Shown here: one piece after another, positions 35,201 to 46,880 of the stretch
Layout of the letters: the number at the start of each line of letters is the position of its first letter
Position numbering within the stretch: the stretch's first letter is position 1
Assembly (NCBI GenBank): GCA_020081605.1
Contig: JAHREC010000018.1
Location: 3,968,001-4,032,000 of the forward strand
Direction of reading: 5' to 3'
Origin: Albifimbria verrucaria
Lineage: Eukaryota > Ascomycota > Sordariomycetes > Hypocreales > Stachybotryaceae
Length of the DNA stretch: 64,000 bases
The notes under the pieces: generated by a model
The model's input: only the letters and a program-made list of their open reading frames with translations
What the model was told of the DNA's origin: nothing
The model's database searches: none
Program-made: the position numbers and the translations under genes

Positions 35201-36076
35201 GGCTTCCGCAAGATACTCTGAGTAGTTTGGGTCACAGCAGAATTATTAACTGCCACACTCAACTCAGAGAATGGAACGCCTGGACTGTGTTATTAATTAA
35301 CCCAATGGTTTGTATAAGATAACCTACCACTCAGCTGGTAGAAATTGTTGAAGCCTGCTTCCGCTGGCAAGAAGATTGAGCAATCAGTAAGCAGGTGTAT
35401 CATTATCTTTTCACCGGATTGCCCCATCAACGATAATAGTTGAGGCCACGGGGTTTCCTGATGGTTTTAGCATTGGAATTGACATAGAGGCTAAAAATTC
35501 CGGGGATGGTGGCGCAAGCTCTTGCATCATCTCCTCCCATTCTGCGGAAACCATCACACAGGAGATGCCTTGGCCAGGAAGCAGTTTGCTTGCTGACGGA
35601 GAAAAGCTGCCAGATGACGAAGTCAACAATCTACATGGACATCAGCCTGGGCCATCAATTGTGGGGAGATGTGTCACAAACATCGTGTTGTGAAGCTTTG
35701 GAAGTAGAATTAGTCCCTCCTAAAGTCACATGGGAATCGTCATTCTGTTGAGAAAATGACTGCCATTGCTCCCACCGTACCTTGTCGCTCGTTCCGGCCT
35801 TCTCGTTTGTGCAGATCAAGGCTTTGTCGAGAAGCTGGCTCAGATGATACTCATCGCCTGAGCAGTCATTGTGTTGGCCAAGACTGGCGATCTTCTTACG
35901 CCGAACCTTTGAAGAAGAGGGAGCTCGGAAAGAACGTGATCTCGCAGAGTGTTGACACGGGCATACGACTGTTCCAGTAGACCTCGCCTAACTAGGCAAT
36001 CATTGGCAGCGAGCCTTGGCTTCTTGGGTATCGGTTCATGCTCGAATTTGCTTTTACGTTTGTTTGTCAGGCTCAT
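32221..36076 (-). CDS. TERT: Telomerase reverse transcriptase (TERT)
   Basis: TERT extends chromosome ends using its RNA template, in the nucleus. The N-terminal domain starts at 36076 (MSLTNKRKSKF); an in-frame ATG at 36103 is the alternative. A TFLY-type motif (RKPSAVTLVRSR near 35200) is followed by the RNA-binding domain (MYMFPRQFGLHNVF, CP/QFP-type FWGDGD...RRFETMSLFE, then PLIRNNFYVTES). The reverse transcriptase shows motif 1/2 VRLLPKGNRLRSITN, motif A KVDVQAAFDTIPQ, motif B' KVGIPQGSVLSSFLCNYF, motif C LRLIDDFLLIT, motif D GVTVNHSKTLVNFE and motif E FPYCGTLID, with all three catalytic Asp. The thumb has LTVDFGHLPGQNFQRKVL and ends in ARYTEVVSWLQVEKG. Several introns are present; donors are visible at 35328 and after QDIK near 34343. 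Missing bases occur near 35922, 34250 and 34157. It converges with the MBOAT gene, with 99 bp between stop codons. Confidence 0.95.
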
Positions 36077-38409
36077 GGTAGCGAGCGCCATAGAGTTCAG
36101 CACGTATTGCTAGACGCGGTCCATCAAGACGTCATCAGTGAAGTGGCTCGACGGTATCCACCTGAGTGGCATCGCCAAAGAAGGGCATTAACGGGAAATG
36201 GATATCGTGTGGAAGCTTGCGTAGGGTGGTAGCTCAATTGTGAACCAGCTTGTGGCTAAGAGGTGAAATGTGATGTTGGTTGATGTTAAGTAACAAGGTA
36301 CCTCAGGTAGGTACGTACCCGAGTTGACTGGAAGTTAAGGCAAAGAAGGTACAGTTGGCGGTTAGTCGGTGCCTCAGAGGTAAGAAAAGGCATGAGACCA
36401 TGGCAGTAGCTAAGGCAGGTACCTAAAACTCGGGATTAAAGTGCAGTGTAGAGAGTAGAAGAGGTAAGGTCGAAGCGCGAGGTGTGGCAATCTTGTGGCT
36501 GAAATCAATGTTTAACGTTACGCAGCGCCAGAATACGAGTACCGCTGGGTTCGCGTCGCGTTTGCAGGCTGCATGTCCCATCAACCCTGTCTCTCTTGTC
36601 TCTCACAGAGTTGGAGGTCCAATCGGTTGATGCCGAGCTGCTCGAATCGCCTGAGTAGATGGACTAGGTTAACCGCACCAACATGTTCGTCCACCTTTTA
36701 GAACGGTGAACCATGTCGGGATGGCATTTACACTGACCCGTTTGCAGGGAGAGTACAGATACAACTGCCTAACACGCGTCTCTCGCTCTACGGCACCTTA
36801 GCGCACGGTGTGCCTGAAGATCCGGGCTACTAAGGACTCTGGCCGCAACGTTATGCATGTGGGGTGCATTGGCATAAAAAGTCGGTAGGACGGGGCATGA
36901 TAGCGTCGATCGGTTCCTGAAGCACGCTGCATGTCTTGACACGTCGCGAGCTCAATACCATGCTGTGTCACATGTCTTGAGAAATCACCCGGTGATGCCA
37001 CGCTGGGATTGCCGACAGGACTGCAATCGACCAGGAACACGATGGGCCAATTTCCAGTGCCTCGAGGCATCCTGGTCTTTTGGTTGGGCTCGCCCGCCCC
37101 ATGCGAGAGAAATAGATTGGCCACTGGCCATCAGGCGAGGAAGGGTTGCATTGAGATCGATTGGATCAGCGGTTTCGACTGCGACAATTAGCCTGGCTCA
37201 TCGGTTGATGCGCGTCTGCCTCAATGCTCAGGGTTTTGTTGGCCATTCATTCATTCATTCATTCATTCATCCAATCCATCCATCCATTCATCGGTGGCGC
37301 CCATCACACGGCCCATACCGCCACTTCTGTGTGCGAGGAAATGCCCCCTCCTCCTCCTCGTGGTTGGCACTCTCATGCTGCTTTTAGCACAGCCAACTGA
37401 CTTGTTCAACCTTTAGCCGTGGGTTCCGGTGGTCTGGATAGGTACATGGGGCTTCGTGCTTCAGCAAGGTAGGTTGTGGAACCGCTCTAACTTGTATTAA
37501 TGATGTAGAAAGGCTTTGGACTTGACGAATGGGAATCTTTGGTTTTCTTCTTTTTGTTTCTTTTAGTTGTATTTCTGTCTTGGGAAGAAACTTAACAAAA
37601 AAACAAAAAATTGACGAAGAAGTAATAAAAGCGATGCGGAAAAGCAACCAGGTACATAGTAGCGGTACCATGATACAGTACCCTCTTCATCTGACTTCTA
37701 GGATGACTCAACACGGACACCTTCAAATAGGGACGAAGTTGCCAGAACAATGGGCGTAATTCTTGGGCGCTCTTCAATGACGGCGGTTGCAATATTTAGT
37801 CCTTCGGTCCAACTGCCAAGTTAGGCGACTTGTGCCATGGAAAGCAGACAGAGATGGAGCAAGGCGTCATGTTCCTCGACCTGACAGATCATCTCAGGGC
37901 GGCGAGGGCACTAACCCATTATCGACAGGTACACCACGCTCAATGGCTGGTCCCAGGGCTACCTTGCCTTACTCACGCTAATCCTACAGTACCAGAGGCA
38001 CTAGAGAGGTACTAAGGTACCTACCAGGACACATTATCAACAGGCCCTGCTGTAAGGTACCTGGCCTACCTACCGCACGTACGCTCAGGGCACGGCCAGG
38101 CAAGGGCAGACAAAGTACTGCCGAGTTTACGAGGCAAGGCACTCCGTAAAGCGAGCCCAGTCCAGGCAAGAGGGACGGCAAATGTACTAAGGCAGAAGTG
38201 CTCGCTTGGTATCCGTGCGGTAGGTGCTATCAGCGGCAGTTCAAACCAGAGCCTCCTCCCCCGTTGGTTCGATCAAATGACGACTCCAAACGCCTTCCAA
38301 TCACCATCCCAGTCCTTCTCCCGCCAACGCATCGATGCTCGCTGCGTGGGCCTGTAGCCCCAACCAGCCAGTCCGCCCGACGAGCCTGACCAATGCTCAG
38401 GCCACCACC
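36077..38409. other. Intergenic, divergent TERT / RhoGEF promoters
   Basis: This 2.3 kb gap lies between two divergent genes. It contains AGGTACC words (36297-36320, 36416-36426, 38010-38060), a CATT tetranucleotide run and a CCAT cluster at 37244-37292. No gene is recognised, although several short frames occur. Confidence 0.5.
37244..37292. repeat. (CATT)n / (CCAT)n microsatellite
   Basis: CATT is repeated without interruption at 37244-37270, followed by CCAT-type units to about 37292. Confidence 0.9.
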
Positions 38410-41400
38410 ATGGATAGGGATCTGGATGCTGGCCCGCGACAAAGCGACGTCGATGTTCACCCACAACACAACCATCACCATCACCCTCACTTTGCCGACC
38501 AGAACCTCGATCCAAACGGCCACGGCCACGGCCACTCCTCGGTCCTCCTGGCCGCCTCTCCTTCCGGCGCCCCTCGCGACTCCTCGCCAGCCCATCATGC
38601 TGCCGCTCCGGTAAAGCCTGACGCTTTCTACAACAACTTCGGAGCGACGCTCGATACCCACCACCACGCCGATGCCATGGCCTCGTCCGTCCCACGGCCC
38701 TCCTTACGCACCAACGGTGACGGTAACCCCACGATATCCTCCCTACCCGCGAACCGTATACCCACCCGCATGAGCAACGTGCGTTCCGTCTCGAGCCCCT
38801 CGATGTCAAATCCGCCTCGGCACGCGCCAAACCTGTATCCCCAGCTGGCCAGCCCAGCGTCAAGGATCTCAAGAAACGCTTCGATCCGGACACCGCTTCT
38901 CCCTCTGCCCCGCGACCTCCAGTCCGTTCTACTGGGGCCACCCGTATCAAGAGGATGCCGTCGCGACACCATCAAACGGTGCCACGCCGTACTTGTCCCT
39001 CCGTGCCGGTTTAGCGCAAGATTCACCTCTCCAGACCACAAATGCCAGATCTTCGCAGTATGCGCCTCGATCCAGGGTTTTTGCCGAAGATCATGTTTCC
39101 AACAATCCTCAATCTTTCGCTAGCCGAATTGGCAAACCTCGAGGACCTATACCCGGAAACTCAATTTCCTCCAAGTCCATGACAAACTTACCGCACATGT
39201 CTCCACCCCAATTGCCGCCGCCTTCTCCCCAACCGCAAACGCTCCCCGCCCTGCTGCGCTTCTCTTTGGAGAGATTCCTCCTGACCAATCCCATGTGCTA
39301 GTCCTTGGGCACGGTATCGAAGGCGTACGCCAAAGGAGGACATCGGAATCTAACCTACGGCCGCTGAAAACCCACAACCGCAGCTTCTCTGATGCCGACC
39401 TCGAGCCCCATCCCCGAGCAGTTGGTATCGCGATGCCAACCAGCAGACCGGAAGCCCGACAATCCAACAAGGTGCCGCCTCGAAACATCACGCACGATCC
39501 CGCAGCGATGTTGCGACACTAAATTCCTCGGTCATCTTCGTTCGAGATCCAGGCGTACAACCGGCGCCAAGCTCATTGCAGAATCACCCGGCAGCCACTT
39601 CAAAACTGCCCATATCCGTCAGAAAACTGAACAGCCCGCAGAGCTCGTCGAGTCCTTCTTCTACGCGCTCCAACTCTCCATCCACCCAGAAACGCCCGCA
39701 ATTAAATGGCAGGGCTTCCCGTGTCGGCACACCCACGACTAGAGCCAAAACACCCACTCATACCAACGCGGGACGAAAGGCGACCACTCCTAAAGCCTCT
39801 ACTGCAAACAACGCTCGGCTCCAAGCATACGTCGCCACCCCTCCCCCAAACTATCTCCGCCGCTGCGAAGCTCCCGCCCGCGACAACCTGTCTCTATGGC
39901 GACTACTGCAAGCTCCCGACTGAAGGCGGTGGAGAGGGGAAGTCTCCTCACAAACCCACAACACGAAATACTGGGAGGCCAAGCGAGGCTGCGTCTCGGA
40001 GGCGGAAGATCTCAGTTGGACCCATTGATTTCGAGCAGCGGCGCGAGCACATCAGACTCGCATACAGCAAGTCCATCCGTGAAAGCCAAGTGCTGGAAGC
40101 ACGTCAGCAGGCGGCAGATCGAAAACGGAGGGAGGCAGAGGCGGCGGCAGAGGTTGCAACCGAGCTGCCAACTGTTCACACCGTCGCCGCTTCTTCTGAT
40201 CAATCTGCAGCTGGCCAAGATGAGATCACACAAAGCTCATCAACCGATGAGAAAGATGATACATCAAAGGAAATTACAGACGCTACGCGAGACGCCGTAA
40301 GCTTAGACCAGCCTCAGTCAGAAACAGAGTTTCCACTATCATCTGTTGAAGCAGTACCTGTGGTTCCTAGTGAATCCCCGGAATCCATCCCTGCAGGCTA
40401 TACTTCGACTGGCACGGAGCAGCCAGTATTATCAGCGACTATTAAGACTTTCGACTCGCCAACTCTAGGTGTTCCCGGAAGTTTCCCTGCTCTAAGCCCC
40501 TCCATGGAATCGGAGGAGCCGCCTATGTCTGCCATTTCTGCAACATCAGACACCACAGAATTCGATGCCGAGCCTCAGACCAATCCTCCTGTTCAGGCAT
40601 CACCGGTTCGTCAAGCGCCTAGTCCGCTGCAGGAACTACCAGAGCACAGAGATGTACCTCAATTACAACCGAGGGTTGAATATCGGTATCCTTTTGACGA
40701 GACTTCTGAGTCCGAATCCCCACAGGTTGCCAATCACCAAACAATCGAACTTCCGGTGGCTATGTCGAGGCCTACGCAGAGTGGTGATTATTCTATCCCA
40801 GGCGCATTTATCAACGATGATGGGGACGGTCTCGGACTTGTATTGGATGTGCAACATGATCAGGAGCCCACAATCACCTTGGAGCAGCCAGTTGAAGATA
40901 GCCTTCCACATGAAAGTCGGGCAGAAAGACTTCCATTTCCTCGGTTGGAGGTTTGCGGAGAATCTGAATGCCAAACTGACATTGAATACGACCAGTACCT
41001 CGGTCCAGGAGGCGAGGATGCGGCCACAGATGCCTGCACAGAGGATACTGATGACCCTGAACAGAAAACTGAGTATGTTTCACAGTTCCATTCTGTCGGT
41101 CCAACTGCCTCACTCAGGTCTTCTATCTGCGAATCAACCGATCACAGTAGTGCAGACGAACTGCAATCTTCTTCGCGCAGCGATCCTCGTCTTGCTGAGC
41201 AATCCGAAGGTCTCCATGTTCCGTCGATGGAGTCACCCGGGAATAGGTTGAGTCACCATTCCACATGGACAGACATGTCTGTCGGAAGTGTTGATCCCAT
41301 CAACACGGCGGCATCTTCAAGACCCGATAGTTATGATTTCAGCTCTCATGGCCACGCGACTATCTATGGTACAAGGGTGTCGGGGAGGGAGAGCGAGCTG

Positions 41401-44243
41401 TCTGTCACTGAAACCCACTATAGTCATTCGGATATGCGATCTCCCAATGACTCAACTCGGTCCTCGGTCCACTATGGGCAGCTCCAGCTCCCGGAGTTGG
41501 ACACGGGTGCTGGCTTTTCTATCCCATACCTGTCAGCGGAAGGTATTAGCGCTGGTTTGTCAAAGATTCCAGCTCCAGATCATGAGCCTCCTCCAATCCC
41601 AACGCCCGCTCCCAGCTCAGCAGCTGACTCAAGACGGCCATCGAGTACATTTTACGAACAGTCTCAATACGGCAGTACTCTCGTAGAGTCAAGCAGAGAC
41701 AGCAACGATTATATGTCGCCCACAGAGACTACTCAGTCGTTTACTCAGTCACTAAATGCAAAGTCATTTGAGGAATCATCACTAACAAATGGGGATGACA
41801 AATCTCCCAGTCAACACGACGAGCCTAATGGAAAAGAGCGCCATCGTCTCGTTCAACGCCGAAACGTGATCAAGGAGCTTGTCGATACAGAAGCGGTGTT
41901 CGTGAGAGATATGAACATTGTTGAAGAGATATATAAAGGAACGGCAGAAGCTTGCCCCAAGTTGGATCTCAAGACAGTAAAGTTGATATTCCGAAATACG
42001 GATGAGATTATCGAATTTCACACCATCTTCCTCTCTCAGCTCAAAGAAGCTGTTGCAAAGGTCTATATCCCGAAAGGCGCACGATCGAGGGGTTCCCAGG
42101 AAGACTCGATGGTGTCAGAATCCTCCCAGGCTAGCGCGCAAGATTTCAGCGATGCGCGAGACCGTGAGGTGTTGCTTGGGCCTGTCTTCATGAGCAACAT
42201 GGAGAAGATGAAGCTGGCACATGAAGGCTTTCTCCGAAACAGTGACCAGGCCGCAAAAGACTTATTCAAATTCAACAAGACCCCACAGTGAAGGTCTGGC
42301 TGAATGAATGCAATGAGGTTGCGAAGGATCTGACTGCTGCATGGGACCTTGACTCCTTGCTGATCAAGCCAATGCAGAGGATCACCAAATATCCTAACTT
42401 GATAATAACGCTACTTCAACATACTCCCAAAGATCATCCCGACCGGGATGCTCTCATCTCAGCCAAGGAGATATTGGAGACAGCTATTATTGAGATCAAC
42501 CAAACTAAAAAGAACTTTGAGCTCGTTGGTCAGATTGTCGGCAGAAAACGCAAGGAATCAGATGTCAAAGCAGGCTTTGCTCGGGCGTTTGGCAAGAGAG
42601 TTGACAAATTGCAGACATCAAACAATCGGCCGGCTGAAGATCCCGTATACGCGAAACTGAATGAAAAGTTTGGAGATGACTACCTGCGTCTACAGGTTGT
42701 GCTTCGGGATGTCGAGTTCTACACTCGACAAGTGGCCACATATGTGCGCGAGTTCCTCCAATATCTGTCATCAATCGAACTTGTCATGAGGCTGCAACCT
42801 GGTAGCTATCCAGAGCTGGAGAGCAAATGGGTTCAGTTTAATATCTCTGTCAGAGATCTGGAGAAAGTGGCGCTTGAAGAACACGTGAGTTTTCTTGTTT
42901 ATTTTTCGTGATTATAATACGGGAAGAAATATTCTAATAATGTTGCAGTTGGCACAAGTTCGTAAGCACGTCATTGAACCGTTTGAACTTGTCATCAAGG
43001 CCTATGGGAACCCTTCGTTAGCAATGAAGAAGCGCCAAAAGCGGCGTGTTGACTATGAGCGGTCAGAGCAACTCAAACGATCAGGCAAGACTGTGGACTC
43101 TAAGCTCAAAGAGTTTGTCGAACAATACGAGGCGTTAAATGACACATTAAAGAAAGAGCTTCCTCAGCTGTCGGCTTTGACCGAGAAGATTGGCAACATC
43201 TGCCTCAGCAACTTCGTGAACATCCAGACGAATTGGTACAAGATTTGGAAGGACAAGATGAAGGCCGTCATGCCGGATTGCGCAGAGATTCCTGACCTTA
43301 AGGAAGTAGTATCGACATTCCAAAGGGACTTCCCTTATATTCAGGACCAAGTTGCCAATATTGGCATACTAAATCCAGCTTATAAAGGCAGGATGTCTCA
43401 ATCAACAACTGATGGCGATGAGTCGATAATGAGGGAAGACCACGTCCGTCTGCACTCGACACCCGCAGCCGTGGTCTATCGCTCAATGTCGATACGGCGC
43501 CAACGCTGCCGACGCCGGATTTCGCAAGGCGGAGCAGCGGCTCTTTCACGATGTCGCCAGGGACGGATGTCAGAGGTCTTCCCAGCCCTCACCAGTACTA
43601 CTACAAAGACTACTACTCAGGAATGCAAACTAGTGCAGTAAGCTCTAACCCGCCCATGTCACCAGAGATGGTGGGCAGCAGCTCAAGGTCAATGGTTGCT
43701 GGGACCACCGGTGCAGCATCAACACGGCCAAGCACAGGTTGGAGTTACGAATCTGGAGTACCAACCAGGCAAAGCTCAGACATGCCCTCACAAAGCCGTC
43801 GCGACTCCAATAACACCGCGTACAGCTCGGCTTATACGCCACATGACAGTCGCAGATTCTCGGGTCTTTTTCATTCAGCCCTTCCACTCCCCGATGGCCC
43901 AGAGGAGAGCCACCGATCTTCACGGGCATCGTCTCGGGAACGATGGTCGACGACAGACGGCTATAACGTGCTATGGCTAGCAGCGTCCCTTTTCGAATTT
44001 AACATAGCGACAACCAAACACGAGGCCGGCTACCCCTATCTAATCTATCAGGCTGGCGAGGTGAGTAGCGATCAGGCGCTGCTAATGGAGAGATGTAGAG
44101 CCAAAGTACTGACTGATTCTTTGCAGATATTTGACGTCATCGGAGAAAAAGGAGAGCTCTGGCTAGCGAAGAATCAGGATGACGAGACGGAACAAGTGGG
44201 ATGGATCTGGTCCAAGCATTTTGCCAAGCTTGCCGACTCATGA
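38410..44243 (+). CDS. RhoGEF with DH-BAR-SH3 architecture
   Basis: This is a Dbl-homology exchange factor for Rho-type GTPases, with a membrane-curvature BAR domain and an SH3 domain, resembling dynamin-binding protein (Tuba) and fungal Gef3-like proteins. It probably acts at the cortex, septa or endocytic membranes. Exons are 38410-42884, 42949-44060 and 44127-44243, giving about 1900 aa after eight repairs. The N-terminal half is long, Pro/Ser-rich and probably disordered, with a His-rich patch at residues 16-26. The DH domain (about 41845-42510) begins RRNVIKELVDTEAVFVRDM and contains LLIKPMQRITKYPNLI, the conserved helix. The BAR region (42590-43380) and the C-terminal SH3 follow, with FDVIGEKGELWLAKN and GWIWSKHFAKL. 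The N-terminal half carries six of the frame breaks. An upstream in-frame ATG at 38335 is an alternative start. Confidence 0.88.
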
Positions 44244-45796
44244 TAGATACGACGACTTGATATAACGACTGGCGTTGGCGCAGGAGGTACTACACGGGAC
44301 GCAATGAATTATTATTGCCTTGGTTCAAATGAAAATCGGAACTCAGACCACGCATCGAGGGAAGGGTTTATGGCTCGACTTGAAGGGAAGGGAAGGCGTT
44401 TCTTTTCTATGTCATCTTTTTCTACCTTTCTATGTCTGTTATTTATGTCGGTTCGTTTTGCTCCGTTTTCTCTTCTGACCCTGGTTTCATTTTGTTTTGG
44501 TCACGGCTTTCTCGTCCTGAGGTTCGGCCGAGGGGTTCACGCTCCCATTTGGCAAGCCAAAGATTGCGAGAAGGGTTTCAGCGATGAGCGCGCCCTCGAT
44601 CTTTACCATGGGCACTGTTGTCTTGCGGCGAAGTGGCCCCTTGTTGCATCGACGGTATGAGCATCTTGTACCACTCGGATTCGACGACAAGTCTTTTCAC
44701 GAAGGTGGGCTGAGGGTGTGCTTCGAATGCGAGTCAAATCAATGAACCAAGGCAGATACGGATGGACGGAGGATAGAGATAACCAGCCTGTCCCCTAGCC
44801 CCAGCGGTTAGCGGTCCGGGTCAGCGATAGAGCAGAATAGTTGTGAGATTAGCCAAGAATTGTGAAGAACCCCAGTTGCCCTTTGAACACGTCTAGGCCA
44901 GGAGAGGCATGCCGATTCAAGCGGCATTGAGACCCGGCATCTGCGCGAATCATGACTATAGGTGCTTAGTTCCGTACCCATACGGGAGTCGTGAAGACAA
45001 AGGGCGTAGTTGCTAAGATTGGCGTAGGCAAGCGAGGATGGTAATTTGCCAATACGGGGTACATGCAGCCTCGACGAACAGACGCAAGCGGGTAACTTGG
45101 GGAGGAAGATGCTGGTTCGAGTGGGGTTATGCGTGATGAGCCTGTGATGGGCACGATGCATAGACAGATTGACAGATAGAGTAGTTTTGCAGTCGAGCCA
45201 GGGTGGGCAGGCCGGAGCCTGGCCAGCATCAAAGGCGCGGGCCGTGATGTTGAGCCCGGAGCCAGGCTGTGGCAGATGACGGTTTTACAAGCAAGATGGC
45301 AGATGCAAGATGGTCTAAAATTAAGGAAGAACGGTTACATGACTGGCAATTGCCGGAGGAGCCTGTCTGGGTGGTGTGCATACGGGGTACGGCGTACAGC
45401 AGAGGTTGAGGGGTGCCGATGGTTCATGGTGAGCATGTAGTCTATGACCGAGGAGGGCGGCCGGTCAAGGGTCTTTTGCATCGACGCCTCTGGGAGGGCC
45501 AGGATAATGGCAATGAGGAGGAGTTCGGGAAATAGCAAGATAAACCTTGCCAGTGCAGGCGCGCATGGCAGGCGGGCGAGCGGGCGGGCGAGCGAGCTGC
45601 ATGTTTACGTTTCAAGAGACACGATGCACAGATTTGCACGTGGTGATGGAGTCGTGCTGGTGTGATGCGCTGTGTTGCGTTGGTGCTGTGTGGGGAGGCG
45701 ATGGATCAATTGGATTCGAGGTTACTTTATTTAGCCTCTCCCAAGAGGTGCATATTACCTAAGGCGGGCTAGCTTGCGGATGAGAAGGAAGGAAGC

Positions 45797-45830
45797 ACGC
45801 GACGCGACGCTACGCTACGCTGCGCTACGC
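45797..45830. repeat. ACGCG/ACGCT short tandem units
   Basis: Imperfect tandem repeats of 5 bp (CGACG and CTACG variants), with no sign of function. Confidence 0.8.
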
Positions 45831-45956
45831 ACTTGCCCCAGCCTGCAGCTTCTAGCCTTTTCGTCCAACATTACATACATAAGGTACCTCAGTACATGGA
45901 CTACCTAGTCCAGTAGTAGCACAGTAGGTAGTAGCCTGCATTTAGCTTATCCTTAT

Positions 45957-45988
45957 CCATCCATCATCCATCATCCATCCATCCATCC
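45957..45988. repeat. (CCAT)n microsatellite
   Basis: CCATCATCCAT-type units run for about 32 bp upstream of the sugar transporter gene. Confidence 0.85.
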
Positions 45989-46229
45989 TCTCCACCCATG
46001 GCCATAGCTTCCCACCTACTACAGCACGCTCGCTCACCACACTCCATGTAACGGCTCCTACCGCAAGGCTGCAAACGGAAACAGGAACGTGGCTTCAGGG
46101 GCTCAACCCAGACCACGAGGCTACACCTGTGTGTACCTGGCATCACCATCAACACGCCAGACATCACAACAGCCGAGGGCTCACCATCCCTGTATCCCCA
46201 TTGCCTTGCCTTACCTTGCCTTGCCCGGC

Positions 46230-46256
46230 CCAGGTCCAGGTCCAGGTCCAGGTCCA
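46230..46256. repeat. (CCAGGT)4 hexamer repeat
   Basis: Four exact copies of CCAGGT plus a partial one. It would encode alternating acidic and leucine residues on the minus strand, but no gene is supported there. Confidence 0.9.
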
Positions 46257-46880
46257 CTGTACGCGAATCTCACCAACATGACGCACTCCATCATCCATCC
46301 ATCTATCACCACCCTGCTCAACCTGTCCACTCTCGCTTCTCCGGCACAACAGCCAAGCTTGTTTCCTTCATCCTCCGACTCCTCTTCCTAGCCCTCGTCG
46401 CTCGATCCTTCCAACCAGTTCACTGACTTGCAACCACAGGGCCCGTGGGCAACTGGGCTGCAGATAGATTGACTGCTCGGCGATCAGGCCAACGGGAAGA
46501 TTTCCGAGTCCTCAGCTCCTCCGGCTCTTGTTTTCTGCATCCGGTTATCGCATCGCATCGAACCGTGTCGCATCCCAAGCCTCCTCTGACCCTGTTCGAC
46601 AAAACCCCCTCGAATGCCACTGCGTCCCCGAAATAGGACACCCGTGAGCTCTCGAAACCGTCGCAGACCTCCTCAGCCTGTCCTTGCTCCCTGAGCACAC
46701 ACTTCTCACCCGGACCCGAGAACTTCACCGAAACCGCATTGGCTGTCGAAACATACCGCTTGAACGAGCTGGCTTGCTCATCGACCCGGCTCATCTGCGA
46801 GCCCTATTCCTCGCCCATCCTCCAGACACCTGTCAATCGAGCACCCCCATTGTCCGGGGAAGCGGGCTCCAAACACCATC

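Larger units (their letters stand above)
44244..46880. other. Intergenic with simple repeats and a CT-rich leader
   Basis: This 2.6 kb gap separates the RhoGEF from the transporter. The left part is 3' flank. Repeats follow: ACGCT-type units at 45797-45830, CCAT units at 45957-45988 and a CCAGGT hexamer at 46230-46256. AGGTACCTCAGTAC lies near 45883-45896. A pyrimidine-rich region at 46350-46880 is probably the promoter and leader of the transporter gene. Confidence 0.5.

Noticed and set aside
36220..36300. tRNA-like A-box word (TAGCTCAATTG) upstream of TERT
   Set aside because: No matching B-box, T-arm or acceptor stem follows within tRNA distance.
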